NCBI GenBank assembly: GCA_012064415.1
Contig: SSNU01000792.1
Location: 62,001-126,000 of the forward strand
From: Gyrodactylus bullatarudis
Taxonomy: Eukaryota > Platyhelminthes > Monogenea > Gyrodactylidea > Gyrodactylidae
DNA: 64,000 nt
Direction of reading: 5' to 3'
Shown here: positions 45,593 through 57,211 of the stretch, piece after piece
Layout: the number at the start of each line of letters is the position of its first letter
Position numbering within the stretch: the first letter of the stretch is position 1
Made by a program: the position numbers and the translations under genes
The notes under the pieces: generated by a model
The model's input: the letters and a program-made list of their open reading frames with translations, nothing else
Told to the model about the DNA's origin: nothing
Database searches by the model: none

Positions 45593-47613
45593 TCATCTTA
45601 GGAAATTTGAGTTGTTAAAGTAATAACTGGATTGAGGATGCACATAGCGATATTGAGCGTAGGGATGAAAGGAGGGACGTTTCTCCTCAAAATCTGGATC
45701 AATCATGATACTCGATTCGCCAACATCGTCGTCATCATAGTTCTGATAGGGACTTTGAAATTGGCAGAGATTACTCCTGGGTAGTTGGAAGGAACAGTTG
45801 GTTACGTTATAGGGACGCCAGAGGTAATTTTCCTGCTTTATGAATAGACGTTGAGATTTTATGGAACGTTCTCTGTGAACTGGCCGATTTCGCTTATGGC
45901 CAGGGAGTCGAAAGTAGCTGCTCACCTCTTCAGATTCATCACTACAACTTGTACTCATGGAGCCGGCTGTTTGTAGAGATGCATCAAAGATGCCACTATC
46001 TATTGAAATGTCTGGATTGGTTGGGGTGGGGATGAATAGGTCTTCACTTGTTGCATACGGGGAAACTAAATCTCTATTTATTGATTCCTTCAAAAGAAAA
46101 GATATAATTTTACTAAAAAATGATAAATTTAATAAGTAAACAAAGCAATTTACGATGAATTTGAATGAAATCAATGTCAAGTATAGTATTGAAAAATAAA
46201 CAAACAGCAATTTAGAAGGAATGCAGTTGGAAAACTGTGAATGAATTTGCGTCTAAATTTACTAGGTTTCATTAAAGTGTATGTCTTTCCGAGGAAAGAA
46301 GGAAGAGATGCCAAAATTTTCACAAATAAGGGCCTTTATTTCGGGCATACTCATCAGTGTGATACATATATATAGGGTTTTAACAAAAAATAGGAAATAA
46401 AGATTATTGGTTCTAGTTTTTCATTTTTTGATTGGCTCAAACCTGTTACCAGGTAAAAATGAAAAACTAGAACCAATAATCTTTATTTCCTATTTTTTGT
46501 TAAAACCCTATATATATGACATGTATCACACTGATGAGTATGCCCGAAATAAAGGCCCTTATTTGTGAAAATTTTGGCATCTCTTCCTTCTTTCCTCGAA
46601 ATGAACTCAGCATCGGTAACTCAGCTCAAAACCGATCTCTCTGTACATCTATCAACGTTAAAGTGTATGTATTGAAGAGCCCCTTACTATACTTTGTTCA
46701 GTTTCTACTAATATTTTCATTGTCATCATTAACGATCATAATTATTATTGAACGATTTGGAAATTAAAACAAAAAGATTCCTGGTTCAAATTGTATGATT
46801 ATTATTGAATCACTCTCTTATTATTAATTAGATTTTATAACAAGACACAAAGTAGATTACTCATCATCAAGAAATACACTCTAATTTATAGAAGATGAAT
46901 CATTCCCTTCTGTTGGGTAGTGTAGGTAAAGTAGGCTAAGCTTTACGATCTGGTTATTGGAATCTGCAAGTACTGGATCAACCAGAAATAAATACATCAT
47001 AAAACTACTTTTCAACTGGAACTGGTTCATAATTATAATACTACATATATGAAACTATCAATAATGTAATCAATAGAATTAGCAAGAAAATCCCTAGTTC
47101 TTAGATCGAATACTACTAGTGACTACTCACTCTGACACTTGAGGAGAATTGATTCTTATTTTTACTACAAAAGTTGGATTGTGATGAACTAATCCAGGGG
47201 TTTGTCTTGATCATTGTCCGATGACGCCGAGGACTGGCTGATTTTACAACGGGATCAGACAAAGCCATCTGACAGTTTGAGCATAACGAGCAGCTTGTCG
47301 ATTGACCACTCTTTAGGGAGTTGGGTGTGAGAAATGAACTCTTTTCGTTGCATCTGTCGTGCATATTCTGCGGATAGGACTGGGACACTGGGAAGCGTGA
47401 AATGGCGCCAACCTTTGGACTTTCAACATCACGAGACGGATCAAGCACTTGATAAATGTGCTCATTTTCATTGTTCTGCATTGATTTTACATTCTGGTGG
47501 CATGATAGACTCTTTGTGAGTAATGAAGCCTGCGGTATCTTTGGCGGTGTTCTCACTGACGTCGGAGAATGTGGGCGAGTTTTCTTCCTCTTGAAGATTG
47601 TGAATAGTTTCAT
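45593..47613 (-). CDS. Unrecognised two-exon gene, about 325 residues, disordered product
   Basis: Exons 47613-47131 and 46087-45593 join in phase 0 across a 1,043-nt intron (donor GTGAGT, acceptor TTTTCTTTTGAAG). The product starts MKLFTIFKRKKTRPHSPTSV and is polar throughout, rich in Ser, Pro and Asn, with clusters such as STSCSLCSNCQ and SDESEEVSSYFRLPGHKR, and Tyr-rich near the end (PYAQYRYVHPQSSYYF). There is no signal peptide, membrane helix or named domain. The basic start could bind membrane. The evidence that it is a gene is two long open exons with matching splice phase and good consensus. An acceptor-like AAATTTGCAG lies 22 nt before the ATG, so a 5' leader exon or trans-splicing is possible. 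No function is proposed. Confidence 0.6.
46290..46598. mobile_element. Near-perfect 140-bp-arm palindrome (foldback element) in an intron
   Basis: The left arm (46290-46427) starts CGAGGAAAGAAGGAAGAGAT. The right arm (46456-46598) is its inverse, differing mainly by a few extra bases in an AT run near 46516. The spacer is about 28 bp. In addition, TTAAAGTGTATGT occurs on both sides (46272-46284 and 46658-46670), a 13-bp direct repeat that may be a duplication made on insertion, although the right copy lies 60 bp beyond the palindrome. Transcribed RNA would form a very long hairpin. Confidence 0.85.
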
Positions 47614-48499
47614 TTCAATATATAGACACACAAATCTGCAAATTTAATAAAAGTTGGGTTGAATTTTAGGCATCATCGATGAACTAAAATCTATGTATAG
47701 GAATATATATTGCAATGTAGGAATAAAACAATGAATAACAGGAGTATTTCCATCTCAAAAAGTTTGAGGATATGAAGCGTAAATTTTTTTGTTCCTTCAA
47801 AATCTCAAAAAGTGTGAGAAGTAATACGCCACAATGAAAAATTACAACAAAAGAAATATATAGTCCCTTATATAATTTCAAGTTTCCTCTTTTTCAAGAG
47901 TGTGTAATGAATTTAGAGAGTTACATTCTATACAATTGAATTTTGGGGCATGATATTCACTCTCTTTCTTGTTATTGTGGAAGAGAAGATTCCCGCTTCA
48001 GTTTAAAAGGATGATAATTGTATTTGAGACTAGTAACAACTATTCAAAAATGTATTTCTTTTAAAGTCTATGCTCCACTAATCGCCTAAAATTGGCCTAA
48101 AAGAATTAGAACAGCAGTCAAATTCTTTCATCCAGCTACAAATCTAAAAACTAGCCGTATTCAATCGAGGCAAGAGTATATTTAAAAAAATAAAAACACT
48201 CATAAAAAACTTGGATAAATTTAAGTTTTTCCTGAATCAACAATTCAGGTAAACTTTCAAATGTGTCCGAAAATCCACTTAAAATCATATTTAAACAAAA
48301 GTTAGAGATATATTAACACCAAATGCACATTTCTTAAAGGATCATCAGTGGTAAGAGTTATATAACTGAATGAAAATAATAATTTACAAATTTGAAAGAA
48401 TAAGTAAAAGTTTATGAATCAAGAATAAATGCAAGCTGAAAAAACACCAAAACTTCCCAATAAATAGCAACAATGGAGAGACAAGTGAAAAAGCTTACA

Positions 48500-48790
48500 T
48501 AGGCCAAGGTAGTTGAAGATTATGTTAATAGTTTTTCTTTCAAGTTTGATAACGAGCTCAAAAAGTTAATAATGTAAAATGAATTGGTTTAAAAAAAAAA
48601 GAAAATTCAACTAAGGTTGATAAACTAATCATCTCTTAACCTGTAATTAGCGGAAATAGAAATTTTAAGAAACCTGCACCGGCAATAACTAAGTGAGCAA
48701 CAAACAATGGATAGATAAGATAGAAAGAAAACAATGATCTTGAAGACAAAAAAACAATTTCCCCCTTAATTTGTGCTCAAATCTGATTGA
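48500..48790 (+). pseudogene. Second, more decayed copy of the relic at 28013-28345
   Basis: The phrases TAACCTGTAATTAGC, AAACCTGCACCGGCAA and ATTGAACCAATCAGAGGA follow the same order and spacing as in the 28-kb copy, but no frame remains open. The shared sequence continues past the former stop codon, so the repeated unit includes 3' flank. Confidence 0.4.
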
Positions 48791-50600
48791 ACCAATCAGA
48801 GGAATTCATTGAAAATTTTTTCTGTTATTCTCTGTGTCTAATGAGATCCGATGAAATAAAAGCGTTTTCACTGAATCTTCCCAATGAGTTCATTATTGGA
48901 AAAAGAGAAAAAATTTAGGACATTTGGTCAAGAATTTGAAAAAACCCAGATTATAAATGAATGAAGAAAGTCAGACGGAAAATAAATTGAGATAAGGTAG
49001 TCGTATATAAACATATGATGAGATCAATAATTTATTCAATAAAATTTCTATCAAAAGCACTCATTTCCCTTCCTTCACAAGGAGATAAGAGAATTGTCTC
49101 AAATTATCCTATCAAAAGACACTTGGGGAAAATTTATTCAAGCATATAAATACATTATCTATCCATATCTGTACAAAATGGTATTGTTTTTGTTCATATA
49201 TCAATCAAGGATCAGTGGATAGGTGCGCAGAACAAAGACAGATCACTTGGGGATTATTATCCTACCTAGTATTCCTGTCCCACAGCCATATTTAATCAAG
49301 TCCCCAGGATTTTTACTATACAACGTGCAGTCATTCAGTTGATGAATTAACTGAGATTTAGCCTGTAATTGAATCATTGAAATGATATAACACACAAACA
49401 CTTATTCTATGTACTTGAATTAATTCAATTTCGACGGGGTAGCAATTCATCTTTCTTTCCTATTGTTTATTGTGTCAAATTAAAGATTTCTATTCTGCTA
49501 TTCACTAGATAAATACACATAAAAAAGGATACCTAAAATCTTGGCAACAGGAAATCAATCATTTGATATCAATGAGACCAAAGAAAATCAAGCCTATTCG
49601 ATTGTTTTTTTACTTGTTCAAGTGCAGATTCTCTCGACTCAGGAATAAATTCACTCTATAAAAGTACTTGAGTACTACACGTGTTCCTTAATGTATGTAG
49701 ACACACAAGATTCAAATAAACAATCAATAGGTAATAACTACATATTTTTCTTTCAATTGGGTAGCGAATTTAAAAGACACAAGGATCAAGAAATTCTTGG
49801 TTGTTTTTTCTTCACTTGTTACATACCCGCACAGGCATGCTCAGAGAGAGAGAGAGAGAAATCTCTGGAATAAATTGAAATTCACGATTTATACATACTT
49901 AATACATTGGTAGTATTGAGGTAGTGATAGCAAGTAGAGAGAATGCTTACACGCAATGAATCGCGATTCAATGAACAAGTATGAATTCATTCTTGTGATT
50001 ATTTGTCCTCAGAAAGGATTTTACTTTTTATTATTCCTTTCGATGAAAACCAAAAAATAGAATCAACAAGTCTGCCTGGGTTGGGGTTGAGGTCAAACAG
50101 AAAACGTAAATGCACATGAGAGAGGAATTGGGAAGTAAAAGGGGAAAAGCCTGATCTGGTTTCTATCCTAAAAGTGAAGTGAAAGAAACTTTTAGGGTAG
50201 GTCGCCTACAAACCCACGCACAATGTTAACTCTAATACAGTTGAAATTCAACGATTTATGGCTCAAGGCAAAATGATATTCAGCATAAATAAATAACAAA
50301 AACTAAAAGTAGTGTAGAGGAAATTAAGATAAAAATCCTTGATAAATAAATAACAATACTGAATTCATTATTACTAGATGAGATTCCTAAACGGACAAAA
50401 AACATACAAATGATCATGGGATTGAATAATATTAATAAAAAACAGGAAATACAGCCCCTCCTATGATTGCTTCTAATTTCTTTTTAATTAGTTATATAGA
50501 CACGAGGGAGCTTTTACGAATCAGTCCAGCTATTTTTTCTTTACAAAACGATATCTTAAACTTGATCTGTTGGTTCTAATAGCTGACGGGATTTCAGATG

Positions 50601-52753
50601 GGGGTATTTACCGTTATGATCAGTCGGACATGCTATTCTCCTAAAATGGTCTGTCTGAGAATTATTATTTCCGTTATGGTTAGTCAAATAACACGGTGTT
50701 ATTATAAGGAATAATATACATTTCCATTATAGTTTGTTTTTTTAAAGTTTTTTTCTGTAATAGTAAGTACTTACAACAAGCTATACTATGGACATTTTTG
50801 TTAAAGGAGCTATGTTTTCTGACGTGGATTTTGTTGATGCTGCAATTCGAAAATATAACAGAGATAATTTAAGAGACACTAGAGTATCAAGAAGAAATAA
50901 AAACGGATTCAACGGGTTTATGTCGAGATAAAAATTGTCAATATCAAATAAGAATGAATAAGCGACAAAATGGATACTATTATGTTGTTTATTCTCATGC
51001 GCATACATGCTCTGAAGTAAGGTTTATTTTTATATTTTAGATAAAAACTATGATTAATAAAAAAAATAGTGTGGAAATTCTAAAATCTCATTCTATCGAC
51101 TATAAAAAGTTTACCCCTAATGATGGATTAGAACTTTTACGCAAGGAACATGGCATTTCTACTTCTTACCAGACAATGTGGCGAAGTATTCAGGTCTCAA
51201 AATCTAACTCTTTTTCAGATGATTTAAACTCATATGATAAGCTTATTGGCTTTTTAAATGCCCATTATATTACAAACCCTGGAACCATAATTGATGTTAA
51301 AAAACTAGATAATCAACTGGAAGCTATGTTCCTCTCATTCAATATCTCAATAAAAGGTTTTTCTAATGCACTGCCCATAATAGCAGTAGACGGTTGCCAT
51401 CTCAAGTCAAATCATAATTACATCATTCAAATAGTGCCTGGTTTGGATGGAAATGGACAACTTTGTCCCTTGGCATTCTCCTTGGTACCAACTGAATCTG
51501 AAGATTATTGGAGCTACTACATGAAAGAAAGGACGTTGCTATCTTATCTGACAGAGAAAAGGGACTAATTAATGCTATCATTTGTACTGCTTTTTCTATA
51601 TAGGAAAAAATATTCAGAGAAAATACAAGAAAAACATGAACGGACATATTTGGAAGGTAGCTACTTCTAAAAATTACAATGACCTCTCTGATGCAATGAA
51701 GAAAATTAAGAAGATAGACGAAGAAGTTCATAAGTATTTGTGTGATATAAATATGGTCCATTGGACTGATTTCTATTTTCCTGTATATCGTTACGATCAT
51801 CTGACCTCTAATTTAGCTGAGTCAGCTAACTCAGCGATCAATGAAATAAGAATGCTCCATCCATTTAACGCAGTATATAGTTATTCACAATACGTTACTA
51901 AGAGATTTGAGGAGAGATACCAGTTTTACAAGTCTAAAAACGGGATATATTCAGGTGAGCAAATTATTCAATTATGGAAATTCAAAATGATAAAAACGTG
52001 TAGATAAATTCTCAAAAGTGTATGAAACTTTGTCTTTGGAAGCAAAGAAGCTCAAGGTAGTGAAGGTTTCTGCAGCTCTCTCAGTGCCTATTTACAATGT
52101 TCAAGATCAGAAGAAGACAAATAAAGAACGAATTGTCGACTTGGAAAATGGAAGTTGCTCCTGTGATGAAATAAGACACACCGACCATCCTTGTGTACAT
52201 CTTCTAGCCGTAATTTATCGTGAAAATAAAGAAGATGAATCCTATATAAATGATTCATTTAAAATCAAGTCCCTTAAAGCGATGTATGGAAGGAACATCA
52301 TTGCTATTGATTTGGATTACGTGATAGAGACACCTTTAGTTGAATACAAACAAAATAGAAAAAGAGGACGGCCAAGTAAAATAAGGATTAAAGGCATTGA
52401 AGAGAAATGATGGAATAATTAATAAATTTTTGGTGTTTCATATTTCTTATTAATACAAGATTCTAAGGTTTGAGTTAAACGAAAAAAGAAAAAAATATGA
52501 ACAGACCATAAGTGAAATAATCCCCTATCATAACAGTAAAATAAACAAGGCCTAACATTAAGGGGGGAAACCATAAAAGAAATATTTTAGTAATACTTAC
52601 TATTACAGAAAAAAAAATAAACCATAATGGAAATATATATTATTCCTTATAATAACACCATGTTATTTGACTAACCATAACGAAAATAATAATTCTCAGA
52701 CAGACCATTTTAGGAGAATAGCATGTCCGACTGACCATAACGGTAAATACACC
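50601..52753 (+). mobile_element. Mutator-like (MULE) DNA transposon with 9-bp target duplication
   Basis: Perfect 9-bp direct repeats TTTCAGATG (50592-50600 and 52754-52762) flank inverted repeats of about 165 bp, beginning GGGGTATTTACCGTTATG on the left and the inverse of GGTGTATTTACCGTTATG on the right. The 9-bp duplication and long inverted repeats are diagnostic of Mutator-like elements. The arms differ at several positions, so the copy is not very recent. It carries a broken transposase on the plus strand. Confidence 0.92.
50789..52410 (+). pseudogene. MULE transposase with SWIM zinc finger, broken by frameshifts
   Basis: Successive frames carry a coherent transposase. Near 50789 an N-terminal part (MDIFVKGAMFSDVDFVDAAI) leads to a Cys-Cys...His-Cys block (GLCRDKNCQYQ, HAHTCSE) after a frame change. 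Frame 51050-51568 holds the first catalytic Asp (IIAVDGCHLKSN) and DGNGQLCPLAF. The next motif, AILSDREKGLINAI, continues in another frame. The 51582-52007 frame has FFYIGKNIQRKY and LTSNLAESANSAINEIR. The last frame, 52018-52410, has the SWIM finger CSCDEIRHTDHPCVHLLAV and an AT-hook-like RKRGRPSK. A 24-nt GT..AG segment near 51017-51040 could be an intron; the other frame changes look like decay. Confidence 0.85.
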
Positions 52754-55700
52754 TTTCAGATGACTCACTATCGAGACTGTGTAACATGGGATTTATTATT
52801 AGATTTGGATAGGGGAATACTGAGACACGTGAAGATCTAATTTTAGGTAAAGAAATTATTTTTGAGAGATACTTTTTCTGGAAATTTTCTGTCTGAAAAA
52901 CAAAACAGGTGAAGTAAGAATTTCTATTAATAACAAATTGGAGAGATAGAATAACTATTCAAATCCATCTTAAGAGATCTTCCGTCAAGTTGTCAGTATT
53001 TAAGGTGTGAGTTTCATGTGATTCAACTCTTAAAACCCATTTGAAAATTTCAACCTTTAAAGAGAAGGATTAAACTTTTCTTTGCTAAGGTACTCTGATA
53101 GATTTTGATTTAATAATTCTTTCACAGTTCTAGATCAGATAGGAAATATATAGGATTCGACAAGCGTTAATTTTCATATCAATTTTATTTTAGTCAAACT
53201 TTCATGTTTTTATCTTGTGATGTTAAGAAGGGGTCATTGAAAAACTATTAAGAATGTTTTTAAATTGAAAAATCAGATCTAGTATGTCTATTTGTATGTA
53301 AAAATAATTTCAATCTTAGCATACCCTAGAGTTCTTTTCTCAGATTTAGTAATTTCAATTATTCTTGCCATTAACTTCTATTATTGCTCTTCTCATGGTA
53401 CTGTAAGAAGTTTTTGCTACATTATCGACTTTTATCAAGTTCAACCAATCTATAAACTCTCTTAGCTTTTGATTCCACAATTCCTTAAACTCTCTCGATC
53501 ATTGACCGTAGCAAGTACTTTCTTTTTTCCCTTTTATGATATGATCTCCATTGGATTGAATAGAAGTACCAATACGAATTTCAGATCAAAGAAACCTTCC
53601 AAAACGACGAAGAATACAATGGTGTAGAAGAGTGTCAGGAAGCTTAGACTAAAATACAAGAGACAAATTCTTTCATTTTCTTCCATACATTCCCAGAGAG
53701 GGGAAAACATGATGATTATCTTCAGAAAAGGGAAAATAGAGAGAAAAGAACAAATTATCTCATGGTATCATGATTTGGGAGGATGGGGAATGAAAAATAT
53801 GTCTACTAAGGCTAGGAGTGGTAGTACGAAGAAGAAAACAAAAAAAACAAGTAATCTGCTAACCATTGTCTTACAAGATGGCAAGAATAATAAATGTAAT
53901 CTATGGTAATCAGAAGACTTTTTTCTTCCTATCCAGTTTATCAAGCAGTATCAATACTGCAGTTATTTATTACATGGAAAAAAGATATTGAGAGACAGAA
54001 AAAGAGGATTAGAATAAATGCAATGTAGCTAGGATGCTACTCATAAGCCATTAATTTTTTTTTAATATTTATGTTAATGTGTATGAAGATTCTTAAGTTA
54101 ACATGATATCTCTGTGAATAGTTGAGTAAATGAAGATTGTATTCACGAAAAAAATTTTGGGCTTTGATCAATTTAAATTGGATTAGAAATTTCTAAAAGA
54201 TGAAGAATTCATGAATGGTAAGAGTAGATCAAAAAACACTTTTACTCAACTTTCATCAGTGATAAAAGTGTAGTTTCCTTTGATAACCAAGTGCTTTTAC
54301 ACACTCGTGAGAAATAGGAAAGCCTTAATCTTTATCGTGAATATTCAACTTTTACTCAAGACTCTTGAGTCAAGAGAGGTGATGCAAGGTTGAGTATCTT
54401 TGTGGTTTTTCTGTTTAATTTGAAATATATCTAGAGTCTGAGTGTTTGATATTCATTTCGATTTGATACGTAAACTTAGGACTCTGTTAGTTAGGTTAGG
54501 ATGAAAATAATTCTGGTATGATACTGTATCGATTAAAATCTCAGGAAGTCTTTGTTGTATTGAAAATCTGAAACGATGATGTCATTTGAAACTCTCAAAT
54601 TAACCATATTATTTATTATTGAGGAAATGGACACAAGAACAGAAAAATTAACTAGTCTACTTGACGGAAATGGAAAGAATTCCCATGATGCATGTATCAT
54701 TAAAAATCGAATCCATCTCGAAAGGATGCAGAACTACACAGAGTACTAATTTTTAGAATACCAATTGATGGGAAATAACAAGATTTCAGTTAAGTTTTAT
54801 GTCCTAAAACCAACAAAGGCAAGAATCACGAATGAGGAATGGATCATGGGTCGATTTCACAATGACAAACAAAGATGAATAAAGGCTAATTGTAAATGGA
54901 AATGTAAGGCAATCATGTTTTTCATTTTAAAAAAGAAATGACATCATGTTTTCAATTCATCAGAATAAATATACAAGAGGTTGTGTCCAAATTGAATTAA
55001 ATTTTATTATGAACTATTAATATATGAAGCCCGCAGTGAACCTTTTTCCAAAGGCCTCTTCGAGACGTTTCTTCAGTGGAATCTGAATTCTCTCTAATTC
55101 ATCTAAAAACCTTAGTTCGGGTCTGAAAAACCATTCAAAATTTACTAAGCTTTTCAACAGGTAATCTGATTAGCTTTAGGGTTCATTAAATTTTAAATAC
55201 ATAAACTATAGTTTTTCACACCTGGACCAGTAGGAATACTTAGATAAAAGAGAATTCAGATAACGAGCGCCTCAATAACTAAAGAAGGTACTCGACAATC
55301 TCAGAACTGAGAGTCAAGAAGAGGCTTTGGCTATTATAAATCGAAATCTACTTTTACTAATATTCATTATGAAACCTGATTAGCTCCGTTTGTTAAAAAA
55401 GCCTTAAAAAACATAATCAAACCTTTGACTACATAAATGGTGTTTTTCAGGGTTCAACTTTATTCGGGACTCAACTCGATAGTTATTCACTCATGGCAAA
55501 TTCAAAATAATGAATGGATATGAACTTCGCAAAAGACACACTGGAGAGTTTGGGTTGAAGAGGAGTTATTCTATTGAAGCAAATTTGTACCCCAATTGTC
55601 CTTTCGTAAAGAAGAGAATTTTGAATTGATGCTAAACTAAGCTTCTGAAATGATTCACTTTGCTCTATTTGAATGAAAAGTAAATGATTCGGCGTTGCGT

Positions 55701-57211
55701 TAGTGTATCCAATAAACTAAGCTCTTTTAACCCTTGTTCGGCATATACACGCAGAACTGCCTTCCAGCCTATGTAGACTTATAGGAGATTTTTATTCGAA
55801 AAATATGACCTTGCAGGCTGTATGACTGAGAGTCATTGTGTTCTATAACTTATAACACGAGAGAAGAATAGGAAATGATGAAGAAATGGAGAATATTCAG
55901 CAATGAGATCTCGATTGAGAACATTTGAACTGAATTCAGAAAGAAATGATAAATATTTGAACTAACAATGAGTCATCTTCATCATCAACCAAATTCTCTT
56001 CAGCTTGATCAGGAGGACAAGAAAAACATTTTAGAGCTGTGGCATAGTTTCAGAAAAGTTAAATTTCAAGAATTCCAATCAGTTATCCGTTTGGAAGGCT
56101 ATCTAGACAACATCTTGAACTTGGTAAAATAGAACTGCTCAGATGGAATGATTTTTTAAACAGAAATATTTAATTCAGACTGAAATAATATTAGTCCTTT
56201 CACGATGGAAACCAGACAGAAATAAAATATAATAATATTTCTAGTTATAATTTTCATCTATACCCGCATATATCTGAGTGTAATGTCGATAAGATATCAA
56301 TAATATTTCTAATCAGTTCACACTTTGAAAGCACTAGCTATTAAAATTATGATAGGGAATTAATAATTCTCTAAATTTCCTTTAAACCCAATACGATATT
56401 TGAAAATTAACATTTTTCAATGTGTCATTTGGTATCGATAAAACCTTTTATTATGAAATGTGAAAGTTTGGCATTTTCATATCTTTTCTTGATTTGAACA
56501 GATAATTTATCATTTTAGGATACAAGAGGTTATCAATCTAGAATCACGAAAGGATTATGCGTCATTACTCATGAAAAGGTAATTTAAAAAATTCATTAAT
56601 AAAAAATACTACTACCATTTAATTGAGAGAAAATGTATATGAGAAGCATGAAATAGAAAAATCAGATCTCACCTTAAAGTTCCATCATGAAGTTCCTCTG
56701 CATCTGAGCATGGTGTATGGAGGTTGAGTTAAGTTCCAATCATTATTCTGGCTGAATGAAAAAAAAATGTTTATCCTTCTATAGTGTAGATTGATTGTAT
56801 CGTTGAAATGGTTGAGATGTGAATGTTTTGCAGATACTATTATTATTTTAGTTATTGCAATCTGATTGGTCCATTACCTGTGACCAATTGCAGGAATCAC
56901 AATTGGAAACATGATGAGACACATCTTTCGTGAGAATCACGATAAGGAAACATATATGAAATATTTATAAGGTAGCCGAGAGATTTTTATCCTCGAAATG
57001 ATCCTCAACAACTGCTTATATAAGAGTATCCTATCAATAAAAGTAAGAGTATGAGGGAATTTCTAAAATATATATCCCTTAAAATGGTTAAACTTGAAAA
57101 GATTCTCATTAGAGGTAATCTAATTAGGGGAGAGTCCCCCTCGAAATGGAAATGAAATCTGAATTGCAAATTTCTTGTAACACAGAGAAAGAGTGTGCAT
57201 CTCTTAATTTA

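Larger units (their letters stand above)
47614..57211. other. Large intergenic stretch with a MULE element
   Basis: Between the unrecognised gene and POP1, both on the minus strand. Apart from the Mutator-like element (50601-52753) and a relic at 48500-48790 I found no supported gene. The rest is AT-rich. A 66-codon frame at 53709-53909 is basic and of low complexity and is not credited. Promoter elements for the downstream gene may lie near 47.6 kb but none is recognisable. Confidence 0.4.

Noticed and set aside
53709..53909. Basic 66-codon plus-strand frame
   Set aside because: Lysine-rich low complexity in an intergenic stretch without splice or conservation clues.
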